Assembly (NCBI GenBank): GCA_023410645.1
Contig: JAEYPQ010000018.1
Span: 62,001-126,000 of the forward strand
Source of the DNA: Bacillota bacterium
GTDB taxonomy: Bacteria > Bacillota > Clostridia > TANB77 > CAG-465
DNA: 64,000 bases
Direction of reading: 5' to 3'
The translations under genes and the position numbers were made by a program. Positions 8,443-16,827 of the stretch are shown one piece after another (positions within the stretch are counted from its first letter, which is position 1; every line of letters starts with the position of its first letter). The notes beneath the pieces are model-generated. The model saw only the letters and a list, made by a program, of their open reading frames with translations. It ran no database searches and was not told the DNA's origin.

Positions 8443-8934
8443 ATGACTGATACAAAACAGGAATTAAAAGAAAAAGTTGTTAATGTAAGTAGAGTAGCTA
8501 AAGTTGTTAAAGGTGGTAGAACTTTTAGATTTAGCGTACTAGTTGTTGTGGGTGATGAAGCAGGACATATTGGTGTTGGTACAGGTAAATCTTCAGAAGT
8601 ACCTGAAGCTATAAAAAAAGCTACTGATGAAGCTAAGAAAAACTTAGTTGAAGTATCTTTAGTTAACGGTACATTACCTCATGAATTTGAAACTAACTTT
8701 GGTGCATCTAAGGTAATACTTAAACCTGCTGAAGAAGGTACAGGCGTTATTGCTGGTGGAGCAGTAAGACCAGTATTAGAACTTGCAGGAGTTAAGAACG
8801 TAACAGCAAAAACATTAGGTTCTCGTAACAGCAGAAATGTTGTATATGCAACAGTAAAAGCTTTAAAAGCTATGAGAACACCAGATGAAGTTGCAAAACT
8901 TAGAGGTAAAACAGTAGCTGAATTATTAAAATAA
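8443..8934 (+). CDS. rpsE: 30S ribosomal protein S5
   Basis: The 163-residue product has the S5 double-stranded RNA-binding signature (GGRTFRFSVLVVVGDEAGHIG) and the C-terminal domain (GAVRPVLELAGVKNVTAKTLGSRN). S5 acts in decoding fidelity. The usual next gene, rpmD, is absent: only 39 nt separate rpsE and rplO. Confidence 0.98.
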   Translation: MTDTKQELKEKVVNVSRVAKVVKGGRTFRFSVLVVVGDEAGHIGVGTGKSSEVPEAIKKATDEAKKNLVEVSLVNGTLPHEFETNFGASKVILKPAEEGTGVIAGGAVRPVLELAGVKNVTAKTLGSRNSRNVVYATVKALKAMRTPDEVAKLRGKTVAELLK

Positions 8935-8973
8935 TTTAACGAAAAATATATTTAAGAGAGGAGGAACTTGTAC

Positions 8974-9414
8974 ATGAAAATGCATGATTTAGGTCCAGCA
9001 TATGGCTCTACAACTGATAGAAAAAGATTAGGTAGAGGAATAGGAAGCGGAACTGGTAAAACAGCTGGTAAAGGACATAAAGGTCAAAAAGCAAGAACAG
9101 GTGGAAGCATTAGAAGAGGATTTGAAGGTGGACAAACACCTTTATATAGAAGAATTCCAAAACGTGGATTCACAAATCATTTTGCAACTGAATATGCAAT
9201 CATTAACTTAGATGATTTAGAAAAATTTGAAAATGATACTGTTGTAAATGAGGAATTACTTCTTAATGAAGGAATAATATCTAAAAGATTAGATGGTATT
9301 AAAGTTTTAGGTAATGGAGAATTAACTAAAAAATTAACTGTAATAGCTACAAAATTTTCAAAGTCAGCTGAGGAAAAAATACTAGCAGTAGGTGGAAAGA
9401 TAGAGGTGAAGTAG
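8974..9414 (+). CDS. rplO: 50S ribosomal protein L15
   Basis: The 146-residue product has the glycine-rich basic L15 N-terminus (KRLGRGIGSGTGKTAGKGHKGQKARTGG) and GGQTPLYRRIPKRGF. An in-frame TTG at 8968 is possible, but AGGAGG at 8959-8964 is 9 nt from ATG 8974 and best fits that start. One base separates its stop from secY, implying coupling. Confidence 0.96.
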   Translation: MKMHDLGPAYGSTTDRKRLGRGIGSGTGKTAGKGHKGQKARTGGSIRRGFEGGQTPLYRRIPKRGFTNHFATEYAIINLDDLEKFENDTVVNEELLLNEGIISKRLDGIKVLGNGELTKKLTVIATKFSKSAEEKILAVGGKIEVK

Positions 9415-9415
9415 T

Positions 9416-10726
9416 ATGCTACAAACCATTAAAAATATTTTTTCGGTAAAAGATATTCGTAAAAAATTACTTTTTACAGTGTTTATAATATTACTTTATA
9501 GACTTGGAACATTTATAACAATACCTGGAATAAACAAGGTTTTAATTATGGAGCAAATGGGTACTGCTGGAAGTGGTCTCACACAGATGATTAATTTAGT
9601 ATCTGGTGGTGCATTTACCAGGCTTTCAATATTTGCTATGACCATTGGGCCATATATTACAGCTTCAATTGTTCTTAATTTGTTACAAGTAGTTGTTCCA
9701 AGTTTAGAGAAACTTGCTCGTGAGGGTGAAGAAGGTAAAAAAATATTAAATAAATATACAAAATATCTTACAATTGCATTTGCGCTAATTGAAGGATTAG
9801 GTCTATATTTAACATATAATCAATTTTTACTTCCTGAACTTAGATATGGATCAGGAGCTGCTTTGGGTGCAATTCTATTTATAGGTTCACTTATAGCAGG
9901 AACTGCATTACTTACTTGGCTTGGTGACAAGATAACTGAGTATGGTATAGGAAATGGTATTTCAATAATAGTTTTTGTAGGTATTGTGTCTGGTATACCT
10001 GGTGGAGCGACAGCTTTATATAATTATGCTCAAGGTGGTATAACAAATATACTTGTATGTGCTGCTTTAGTTGTTGCTATGATAATAGTTATAGCAGGAG
10101 TAATATATGTACAACAAGCTGAAAGAAAAATACCAGTAAACTATGCAAAACGCGTAGTAGGTAGAAAAATGTATGGTGGTCAAAACACTCATATACCAAT
10201 AAAGGTTGCGATGGCTGGCGTTATGCCAATAATATTTGCAATGTCATTTATGATGTTTCCATCAATGATTATAAATCTATTTACTAAAGGAAATCCAACA
10301 GGAATCTGGCATGTAATTAGTAGTATGTTTGCAGTTTCACAAGGAAGTGCATGGTACTACCTAGTAATATATGCAATAATATACATGTTACTTATAATTG
10401 CATTTACATTTGTTTATACAATGTTTATTGTAAATCCAATTGAAATATCAAATCAATTAAAGAAGAATGGTGGATTTATTCCAGGAATTAGAGCAGGAAA
10501 GAATACATCTGATTATATATCTAGTGTATTAAAATATATAACTGCAGTTGGAGCTGTTTTCTTAGCTGTAGTTGCAATGTTCCCAATATTAATTCAAGGA
10601 TTTATGCCAATTTCAATTACTTTTGGTGGTACTTCAATATTGATACTTGTAAGTGTTGCACTTGAAATACTTAAAAATCTTGAAACTCAAATGGTAAGTA
10701 GACATTATACAGGATTCTTAGAATAA
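9416..10726 (+). CDS. secY: preprotein translocase subunit SecY
   Basis: The 436-residue protein has about ten membrane segments and the SecY hallmarks: RLGTFITIPGI near the start, LGIMPYITASI-like MTIGPYITASIVLNLL, and VNPIEISNQLKKNGGFIPGIRAG. It forms the protein-conducting channel with SecE and SecG. It closes the operon, being followed by a terminator instead of adk-map-infA and the alpha genes, which is unusual. The SecD and SecF partners are encoded at 26.9-29.1 kb. Confidence 0.98.
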   Translation: MLQTIKNIFSVKDIRKKLLFTVFIILLYRLGTFITIPGINKVLIMEQMGTAGSGLTQMINLVSGGAFTRLSIFAMTIGPYITASIVLNLLQVVVPSLEKLAREGEEGKKILNKYTKYLTIAFALIEGLGLYLTYNQFLLPELRYGSGAALGAILFIGSLIAGTALLTWLGDKITEYGIGNGISIIVFVGIVSGIPGGATALYNYAQGGITNILVCAALVVAMIIVIAGVIYVQQAERKIPVNYAKRVVGRKMYGGQNTHIPIKVAMAGVMPIIFAMSFMMFPSMIINLFTKGNPTGIWHVISSMFAVSQGSAWYYLVIYAIIYMLLIIAFTFVYTMFIVNPIEISNQLKKNGGFIPGIRAGKNTSDYISSVLKYITAVGAVFLAVVAMFPILIQGFMPISITFGGTSILILVSVALEILKNLETQMVSRHYTGFLE

Positions 10727-10744
10727 AAAATATAAAGAATATTT

Positions 10745-10776
10745 AAAATAACACTTTTTAAAGTGTTATTTTTTAT
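10745..10776 (+). terminator. terminator after secY
   Basis: Arms AAAATAACACTTT (10745-10757) and AAAGTGTTATTTT (10760-10772) are followed by more T. It ends the ribosomal operon at secY. Confidence 0.85.
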
Positions 10777-10812
10777 GATCTTATAAGTTTATTAATAATA
10801 AATTTAGAAATA

Positions 10813-10849
10813 AAAAAGTAACAGTCTATTTTTTAGACTGTTACTTTTT
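10813..10849 (-). terminator. terminator of the unknown gene at 10.8-11.2 kb
   Basis: Arms AAAAAGTAACAGTCTA and TAGACTGTTACTTTTT enclose a T-rich loop. The A-run on the + strand reads as a T-run for the minus-strand gene ending at 10848. Confidence 0.75.
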
Positions 10850-11213
10850 ACTTTTCTTCAGTTGAAAGATATCCACCAACTGAATAATAAAAACTACTTA
10901 TACAACGCTCTACTTCATTACTTAATATATCTATATTTGCTTTGCCATATTTTATAAAATCTGGAATAAGAGTTTCACACTTTATCATTGTCTCATTAAA
11001 TTCTATTAGTGACGTAGATAGATAGGAATCTACTAAATTTAATTTGCTTTCTTCATATTCAGAAAGATATTTAGCAGCAAGTAAAAGTACTTGTAATCTA
11101 AATGTTTTAGAGTCTAATTTTCCTTGCTTAAATCTATCCATATAATTTACTAAATTTGTTATACATTCAATAAAAATTGCTTTTATTCTACTTTCATAAT
11201 TTTCTACATACAT
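10848..11213 (-). CDS. unknown helical protein, 121 residues
   Basis: No family was recognised. The product is soluble-looking, rich in Leu, Glu and Lys, and predicted mostly helical, with segments such as LLLAAKYLSEYEESKLNLV. There is no signal peptide or membrane segment. GGAG lies before the ATG, and its own terminator follows, so it seems to be a single-gene unit. It is next to the SASP gene in the same orientation, but a sporulation role would be a guess. Confidence 0.75.
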   Translation of the reverse strand: MYVENYESRIKAIFIECITNLVNYMDRFKQGKLDSKTFRLQVLLLAAKYLSEYEESKLNLVDSYLSTSLIEFNETMIKCETLIPDFIKYGKANIDILSNEVERCISSFYYSVGGYLSTEEK

Positions 11214-11304
11214 AACAATATCTCCTTATTGCTAAAACTATGTAAAAATTATATCACATTATGTAAACTTTGTCAATGGAAAATTGAATTTTATTATTAT
11301 AAAA

Positions 11305-11343
11305 AAATTAAAAGATTAGAGAAAAACTCTAATCTTTTAATTT
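11305..11343 (-). terminator. terminator of the SASP gene
   Basis: Perfect arms AAATTAAAAGATTAGAG and CTCTAATCTTTTAATTT flank a 5-nt loop. The A-run at 11301-11307 supplies the U-tract on the minus strand. Confidence 0.8.
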
Positions 11344-11373
11344 AACAAATTGATTTAATTTATTATTATCTCA

Positions 11374-11586
11374 TTATTGAGGGTTTTGTGATTGCATTTG
11401 GTTAGCAGCTTGTGCTACAAGTTTTTTAACCATTTCACCACCGATAGATCCAGCTTCTCTAGAAGTTAAATCACCATTGTAACCTTGTTTTAAGTTTACA
11501 CCTAATTCGTTAGCTACTTCATATTTAAATTTGTCTAAAGCAGCTTTAGCTTGTTTGTTTGTCATTTTACTATTAGTTGATGCCAT
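11374..11586 (-). CDS. small acid-soluble spore protein, alpha/beta type
   Basis: The 70-residue product has both conserved SASP blocks: ALDKFKYEVANELGV, and GYNGDLTSREAGSIGGEMVKKLV. The E-A/E-V site cut by the GPR protease at germination is expected in the first block. These proteins coat spore DNA and give UV and heat resistance. GGAGGTGA lies 7 nt before the ATG. Upstream on the minus strand a CATTATA could be a sigma-G -10 (consensus CATNNTA), but no good -35 is seen. Confidence 0.97.
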   Translation of the reverse strand: MASTNSKMTNKQAKAALDKFKYEVANELGVNLKQGYNGDLTSREAGSIGGEMVKKLVAQAANQMQSQNPQ

Positions 11587-11735
11587 AATATATTCACCTC
11601 CAATATTTTTTAACTAGTAAAACATAATTTATAATGAATTTGTTTTACACTAATAATTTGTGTAAATTAAAAAAAATAATACTGGTAAATTAAGGAATTG
11701 ATAAAAAATCAGAAATTTATTGAAAAATAGTCGTT

Positions 11736-11742
11736 TTCGACA
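11736..11742 (+). promoter_or_regulatory. Spo0A box upstream of spo0A
   Basis: TTCGACA is the exact reverse complement of the 0A box TGTCGAA. It lies 30 bp upstream of the spo0A -35, consistent with autoregulation as known in Bacillus. A related AGTCGAT follows at 11746-11751. Confidence 0.6.
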
Positions 11743-11772
11743 AAAGTCGATGATTAAATTATACATTTTTAC

Positions 11773-11801
11773 TTGATTTTTTTACAAAAATTATATATAA
11801 T
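11773..11801 (+). promoter_or_regulatory. promoter of spo0A
   Basis: TTGATT (11773-11778), a 17-bp spacer and TATAAT (11796-11801). The start point would be about 30 nt before the ATG. Confidence 0.65.
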
Positions 11802-11839
11802 TGTCTTACGCTATTAAGAAAAATAAGGAGGAAATTTAT

Positions 11840-12655
11840 ATGAGCATAAAAACTAAAATCATGATAGTAGATGATAATAAAGAATTTGTAAAACTACTAT
11901 CCATGTACATTAATTCACAAAACGATATGGAGGTCGTAGCCACAGCTTTCGATGGTAAGGATACTTTAAGTATTATCAAAGAAAAAACTCCAGATATACT
12001 TTTACTAGATATAATCATGCCTGAAAAGGATGGTTTATCAGTATTAGAAGACATGGTAAAGGACAATAGTTCTAATAAGCCACTTGTTATTGTAATGTCT
12101 GCAATTGGACAAGAGAGAATAACACAAAAGGCAATATCTTTAGGTGCAACATATTATGTTGTAAAACCATTTGATATGCCAACACTTGTTGAGAGATTAA
12201 GAGATCTTATTGACACAGAAGTAGTGTATGACAATAATAACAAATCAACATATTATACCAAAACAACAATTAACAGTAGTATAAGTTCAAGTACACCAAT
12301 AGAAGTTAGAGTTACAAATATAATTCATGATGTTGGAGTTCCAGCACACATTAAAGGTTATCAATACATAAGAGAAGCAATAATGTTAGCAGTTAAAAAC
12401 GAAGATATTATCAATGCAATAACTAAAACTTTATATCCGACTCTTGCAGCTAATTTTTCAACTACACCATCAAGAGTTGAAAGAGCAATTAGACATGCAA
12501 TAGAAGTAGCGTGGAATAGAGGACAAATTGAAATGCATGATAAGATATTCGGATATACGGTTAATTCAAATAAAGGAAAACCTACAAATTCTGAATTCAT
12601 AGCTATGATAGCAGATAAACTTAGATTAGAAGAAAAATCTGTAATCAAGGTGTAA
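11840..12655 (+). CDS. spo0A: sporulation master regulator Spo0A
   Basis: The 271-residue response regulator has an N-terminal receiver domain (acidic DD near residue 10, phosphoacceptor Asp57 in LLLDIIMP, Lys in VVKPFD). The C-terminal DNA-binding domain has the Spo0A-specific stretch HDVGVPAHIKGYQYIREAI and SRVERAIRHAIEVAW. Phosphorylated Spo0A starts sporulation. AAGGAGG lies 8 nt before ATG 11840; an upstream in-frame start at 11801 overlaps the promoter -10 and was rejected. The usual neighbour spoIVB is not adjacent. Confidence 0.98.
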   Translation: MSIKTKIMIVDDNKEFVKLLSMYINSQNDMEVVATAFDGKDTLSIIKEKTPDILLLDIIMPEKDGLSVLEDMVKDNSSNKPLVIVMSAIGQERITQKAISLGATYYVVKPFDMPTLVERLRDLIDTEVVYDNNNKSTYYTKTTINSSISSSTPIEVRVTNIIHDVGVPAHIKGYQYIREAIMLAVKNEDIINAITKTLYPTLAANFSTTPSRVERAIRHAIEVAWNRGQIEMHDKIFGYTVNSNKGKPTNSEFIAMIADKLRLEEKSVIKV

Positions 12656-12693
12656 TATTGTACAAATACTTTATATTTATTAAGTCTAAACTT

Positions 12694-12733
12694 AATAAAT
12701 GTGAGGTGTTTTTTTACCCCACATTTATTTAAA
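12694..12733. terminator. terminator between spo0A and the convergent small gene
   Basis: Arms AATAAATGTGAGGT and ACCCCACATTTATT flank a T-rich loop and one G-U mismatch. It lies between convergent genes and may serve both. Confidence 0.65.
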
Positions 12734-12740
12734 AATCTTA

Positions 12741-12920
12741 TTATTTTGATGAAAAGCCTTCTTTAATACAATAGTCAATCATATTAACTATTATATTATT
12801 AAAAGAGGTATCGTTTTCTTTTGCAATTTCGTTTAATTTATCTATAGTTTCGTTTTTTAAGTAAATTGTTTTATAACTAGCGCTAACTTTGTTCTTTTTA
12901 AACTCTAAATTTATTCCCAT
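12741..12920 (-). CDS. small ribbon-helix-helix-like protein
   Basis: The 59-residue product has a short basic N-terminal strand (VSASYKTIYLKNETIDKLNEIAKENDTSFNNIIVNMIDYCI) that fits an Arc/MetJ-type ribbon-helix-helix DNA-binding fold. GAGGTG ends 7 nt before the ATG at 12920; a longer start at 12929 would overlap that site. There is no toxin partner next to it, so an antitoxin role is unsupported. The target is unknown. Confidence 0.65.
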   Translation of the reverse strand: MGINLEFKKNKVSASYKTIYLKNETIDKLNEIAKENDTSFNNIIVNMIDYCIKEGFSSK

Positions 12921-13039
12921 AAGAATCACCTCGTTTGGAATATTATATAATAGAAGAATTACAAATAATATACCAAAATATTCTAATGTATGTACAAAAA
13001 CTCAATATGTGTTAATTAGGATGAAAATTCATTTAAATA

Positions 13040-13068
13040 TTGATTTTATTAACTTAAATGTATATAAT
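13040..13068 (+). promoter_or_regulatory. promoter of the thioredoxin-CcdA pair
   Basis: TTGATT (13040-13045), 17 bp and TATAAT (13063-13068). The predicted leader is very short, about 10 nt before the ATG, so the ribosome binding site (GAGG at 13075-13078) sits almost at the RNA 5' end. Confidence 0.55.
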
Positions 13069-13085
13069 AATATTGAGGTATAAAT

Positions 13086-13505
13086 ATGAAATTAATAAAA
13101 AAATATAAAAGTGTGATAATAATCATAATTATAGTTTTAGCAATAATAGGAATTTATATGTATAAAACTATGTATTTGGATGTTAAAAATCAAAATAGTA
13201 ACATGGAGAATGAATCTAATGTAAGAGTACATGAGTATAAATTATATAATTTTAACCTTGAAGGTTGTGAAGCATGTAAATCCATGTTACCAATTTATAA
13301 TGAATCTAAAACTACTTATGGAGATAAGTTAGATTTTGAATTAGTAGATGTAACTGAAAATCCAGATCTTTCAAATAAATATGTAATAAATCTTGTACCC
13401 ACTTTTTTAATTGTGGATAAAGATGGAAATGTTATAAAAAGAAAAATAGGTTCAATGTCAAAGGAAGATTTCTTTGAATTTATAGAAAGTGTGGTAAATA
13501 AGTAA
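13086..13505 (+). CDS. membrane-anchored thioredoxin-like protein
   Basis: The 139-residue protein has one N-terminal membrane helix (IIIIIIVLAIIGIYMY) and then an extracytoplasmic thioredoxin fold. The redox motif is CEAC in LEGCEACKSM, and the cis-proline loop is visible as LVPTFLIVDKDG. It is likely a thiol-disulfide oxidoreductase at the outer membrane face. It overlaps the CcdA-like gene by one base, which fits electron delivery from CcdA to this protein. Partner substrates are unknown. Confidence 0.85.
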   Translation: MKLIKKYKSVIIIIIIVLAIIGIYMYKTMYLDVKNQNSNMENESNVRVHEYKLYNFNLEGCEACKSMLPIYNESKTTYGDKLDFELVDVTENPDLSNKYVINLVPTFLIVDKDGNVIKRKIGSMSKEDFFEFIESVVNK

Positions 13506-14206
13506 TGGATTTATTTACTAGTTTTGGTGCAGCACTTTCTGATAATATTATTTTATCTATTCTAATTGCTTTATTGGGTGGAATAATATCATCATTTAGT
13601 CCATGCATATTATCAACTTTACCACTAATAATTGGTTATATAAGTATTGGTGAAAATAAAGAAATAAAACAGAAGTCTAGAAATAGAAGTTCTAATTTAA
13701 AGTTATCTTTATTTTTTTCAATTGGAATAATATTAACATTTACCACCCTTGGTAGTTTGTCAGTAATATTAGGTAAAAATTTAAGAATTTGGGGAAAATA
13801 TTGGTATTTATTTTTAGCTTTTATATTACTAATTTCCTCGTTACAACTTATTGGAATAATAAATGTAAAAAAATGTTGTAAAATTCCAATACTAAAAAAG
13901 AACTTTTTCGGGGCCTTTACTCTTGGTATAATAGGTGGAATTTTTTGTTCTCCTTGTAGCACGCCTGTACTAGTTGCAATTTTAGCTTATATATCAGAGA
14001 AGTCAAATATAATATTAGGAGTTATCTTAATGATTACCTATTCAATAGGTTTTTGCATATTAATATTTTTGTCTGGACTCTATGCAGACTTTATAAATAA
14101 ATTGTCTGAAAATACTAAATATATGAAAATCTTAAATATATTACAAATTTTATTTGGAATTATAATATTAATATTGTCTTTTTACTTATTTTATCTTGGG
14201 TTTTAA
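13505..14206 (+). CDS. CcdA/DsbD-type transmembrane electron transporter
   Basis: The 233-residue protein has about six membrane helices and two cysteine-containing half-repeats (SFSPCILSTLPLIIGY and GGIFCSPCSTPVLVAI), the pair that relays electrons across the membrane in the CcdA/DsbD family. It is coupled to the thioredoxin gene before it. Cytochrome c maturation genes are absent here, so a general role in reducing extracytoplasmic disulfides is more likely. Confidence 0.88.
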   Translation: MDLFTSFGAALSDNIILSILIALLGGIISSFSPCILSTLPLIIGYISIGENKEIKQKSRNRSSNLKLSLFFSIGIILTFTTLGSLSVILGKNLRIWGKYWYLFLAFILLISSLQLIGIINVKKCCKIPILKKNFFGAFTLGIIGGIFCSPCSTPVLVAILAYISEKSNIILGVILMITYSIGFCILIFLSGLYADFINKLSENTKYMKILNILQILFGIIILILSFYLFYLGF

Positions 14207-14217
14207 TAAAAAATTAA

Positions 14218-14265
14218 GCTATCAAAAGTTATTATCTGATTAATTATTTTGATAGCATTATTTTT
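14218..14265 (+). terminator. terminator of the thioredoxin-CcdA operon
   Basis: Arms GCTATCAAAA (14218-14227) and TTTTGATAGC (14247-14256) with a long loop, followed by a T-rich run. Confidence 0.75.
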
Positions 14266-14311
14266 TTATATATTTGTGTTATTGATATATAAATTATAAA
14301 ATGCTTATTAC

Positions 14312-14340
14312 TTGACAAAATGCCCTAAAAATAGTAAAAT
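14312..14340 (+). promoter_or_regulatory. promoter of gdpP
   Basis: TTGACA (14312-14317), 17 bp and TAAAAT (14335-14340), about 30 nt before the gdpP ribosome binding site. Confidence 0.7.
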
Positions 14341-14374
14341 AATATATTATAAAGGAAGTCAAAAAGGAAAAAAT

Positions 14375-16351
14375 ATGATAAAAAAAATTAAAGAAAGTAA
14401 ATGGTTTGATTTTAGTGTATTTTCTGTTAAAATTGCATACCTAGTTTTGGTTATAATTTTAGCTGTATTTGTGCTAATGATAAAACCCACAACATTATTT
14501 GTTGATTTAGCTATGATACTATTTGCTTCTATTTTTTGTATATATATATGTATTAAAGAGATAAAAAATAGAAAATATAGGATTAATGAGCTTTCAAAAA
14601 GTGTTGATATTGTTTTAAAAGATAGTCTGAATATTATTGATATACCGATGGCTATGTTAAATGGACCAACACAAATAATCTGGCAAAATAATGCATGTAA
14701 ACATATACTTCCAAAAGAATTAATATATGATACGGCTATAAAATTGGAAAAACAAAAAAAGCAGAATGATGTTACTGTTGTCATGGAGGATATTGGAAAT
14801 GGTGAATTTTATTCTGTTATAGGCAGTAATATTCATTTTTCTGGATATGAATGTTTATTAATTTCTTATATTAATAAAACAGAAGAAAAAAAATTAAAGG
14901 ATCTAATGGAAAATACTAGAGTTGCCATTGGTATTATTTTTGTTGATAATTATGAAGAGACAATGCAAGGACTTGATGAGGTTACAAAGGCTGAAATAAC
15001 TTCAAAGATAGGAAAAGAATTAAAGAATTGGATAACAGAATATAACGGCGTATTAAATAAAATTGAAAAGGATAAATATGTAGTTTTTGTTGAAAAGCAA
15101 TATATTAGTAAAATGGAAGAAAATACATTTCAAATACTTGAAAATGTAAGAAATATTACTAATATTACTAAATTACCTATTACAGTATCAATAGGATTTT
15201 CTTATTCTGAGAATTCCTTGGATGAAAGATATATTGCAAGTTCTTCTGCTCTAGATATTGCTTTAGGACGTGGCGGAGATCAAGTAGTCGTAAAAAAGGA
15301 TAAAAAATTTGATTTTTACGGTGGTTCTAATATTGGACTTGAAAAAACAAGTAGAGTGAGGGCAAGAACAATTGCCCAAGCGCTAAAAGAAATAATAGAA
15401 AAATCTGATAAAGTATATATTATGGGACATAAAAATACAGATATAGATTGTATTGGTGGATCAGTTGGACTATATAAAATTGCTAAGTCTTTAAATAAAG
15501 AGGCATATATAATAGTTGATAACAAGTGTAATAGTAGTACAAAAGGTGTAATGAATAAATTGTGTGAAAATCCAGAATATGAAGATGTATTTTTACAAAA
15601 AGAGGATCTTAAGAAATTAGATGCTGCTAATTCATTACTTATAATTGTAGATACACATAAAAAATCTTATTTACCGTATCCAGAGTTATTAGATGAATTC
15701 GAAAAAATTGTAATAGTTGATCATCATAGAAGAGGACCAGAATTCATTGATAATGCACTACTTACATATCATGAGATATATGCCTCTTCAACAGCTGAAC
15801 TTGTAACTGAACTATTAATGTATTTGGATGATATAAAACTTACTCCAGATGAAGCTGAAAGCTTATATGCTGGTATAGTTGTTGATACTAAAAATTTTAT
15901 ATTTAAAACAGGTGTTAGAACATTTGAAGTAGCAGCATATTTAAAAAGGTATGGAATAGATTTAACAGAGGTAAAACAATTATTTCAAAATGATTTTGAA
16001 ACTTATATTGCAAAAGTTGATATAGTAAAAAATGCTGAAATTATAAAAGGACAAATTGCAATTTCAACTTGTGAAGAAAGATATGAAGATATGCCAATAA
16101 TAGCAGCACAAGCTGCCGATGAATTACTTTCAATATCAGGAATATTAGCTTCATTTGTACTTTGTAGAGTAGATGAAGTAATAATGATATCTGGAAGATC
16201 GATGGGGGATATAAACGTTCAAGTTATTTTAGAGGCTGTTGGTGGCGGAGGACATTTAACTTTCGCTGGTGCCCAAATTGCAGGTGTAACAATTGAAGAA
16301 GCAAAACAAAAATTACTTGCAAGTATTAATGAATACTTTGGAAAAGAATAA
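14375..16351 (+). CDS. gdpP: cyclic-di-AMP phosphodiesterase GdpP
   Basis: The 658-residue protein matches GdpP layout: two N-terminal membrane helices, a PAS-like segment, a degenerate GGDEF domain (GRGGDQ in place of GGDEF), and DHH/DHHA1 phosphodiesterase domains. Catalytic motifs are GHKNTDIDCIGG near residue 350, VDHHRR near residue 449 and GGGGHLTFAGAQ near residue 622. It hydrolyses c-di-AMP to pApA and so sets potassium and osmotic balance. ATG 14375 has AAAGGA 6 nt upstream; an earlier in-frame start lies inside the -35. It leads gdpP-rplI-dnaB, a conserved Firmicute order. Confidence 0.95.
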   Translation: MIKKIKESKWFDFSVFSVKIAYLVLVIILAVFVLMIKPTTLFVDLAMILFASIFCIYICIKEIKNRKYRINELSKSVDIVLKDSLNIIDIPMAMLNGPTQIIWQNNACKHILPKELIYDTAIKLEKQKKQNDVTVVMEDIGNGEFYSVIGSNIHFSGYECLLISYINKTEEKKLKDLMENTRVAIGIIFVDNYEETMQGLDEVTKAEITSKIGKELKNWITEYNGVLNKIEKDKYVVFVEKQYISKMEENTFQILENVRNITNITKLPITVSIGFSYSENSLDERYIASSSALDIALGRGGDQVVVKKDKKFDFYGGSNIGLEKTSRVRARTIAQALKEIIEKSDKVYIMGHKNTDIDCIGGSVGLYKIAKSLNKEAYIIVDNKCNSSTKGVMNKLCENPEYEDVFLQKEDLKKLDAANSLLIIVDTHKKSYLPYPELLDEFEKIVIVDHHRRGPEFIDNALLTYHEIYASSTAELVTELLMYLDDIKLTPDEAESLYAGIVVDTKNFIFKTGVRTFEVAAYLKRYGIDLTEVKQLFQNDFETYIAKVDIVKNAEIIKGQIAISTCEERYEDMPIIAAQAADELLSISGILASFVLCRVDEVIMISGRSMGDINVQVILEAVGGGGHLTFAGAQIAGVTIEEAKQKLLASINEYFGKE

Positions 16352-16371
16352 TAAAAGAAGGGGGTATTAAT

Positions 16372-16818
16372 TTGAAAGTAGTACTTAATCAAGATATAAA
16401 AGGAATAGGCAAAAAACTTCAAGTTGTTGAAGTAAGTGAAGGATATGCTAGAAATTTCTTGTTACCCAAAAAACTTGCTAATATTGCTGATAATAAGTCT
16501 ATAAATGAGGCAAAAACAAAAGTTGAAGCAATTACTTTTAAAAAGAATACTGAAATAGAAGAAGCCGAGAAACAAAAAAAAGTTTTAGAAACTGGATATA
16601 TAGAATTTAAGCATAAAATAGGTGATGGTGGAAAACTATTTGGAAGTGTCACTGAAAAAGAAATTGCAGAAGAATTGACAAAAAAATATAATATTGAAAT
16701 TAATAAAAAGAAAGTAACTTTAAAATATCCGATAAAGCAAATTGGTTCTTATACTGCAGATGTAAAATTATACGAAGGAGTAATAGCAAAAATAAAAATA
16801 TTAGTTGTTGGAATGTAG
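16372..16818 (+). CDS. rplI: 50S ribosomal protein L9
   Basis: The 148-residue product has the L9 N-terminal signature (GIGKKLQVVEVSEGYARNFLLP), a long central helix and the C-terminal domain with GGKLFGSVT. It starts with TTG, 7 nt after AAGGGGG. L9 limits frameshifting and links adjacent ribosomes. It sits between gdpP and dnaB as in many Firmicutes, while rpsF-ssb-rpsR are not here. Confidence 0.95.
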   Translation: MKVVLNQDIKGIGKKLQVVEVSEGYARNFLLPKKLANIADNKSINEAKTKVEAITFKKNTEIEEAEKQKKVLETGYIEFKHKIGDGGKLFGSVTEKEIAEELTKKYNIEINKKKVTLKYPIKQIGSYTADVKLYEGVIAKIKILVVGM

Positions 16819-16827
16819 GTGTAACAA

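Noticed and set aside
12741..12920. Toxin-antitoxin module
   Set aside because: The ribbon-helix-helix-like gene has no small partner gene on either side in the same direction.
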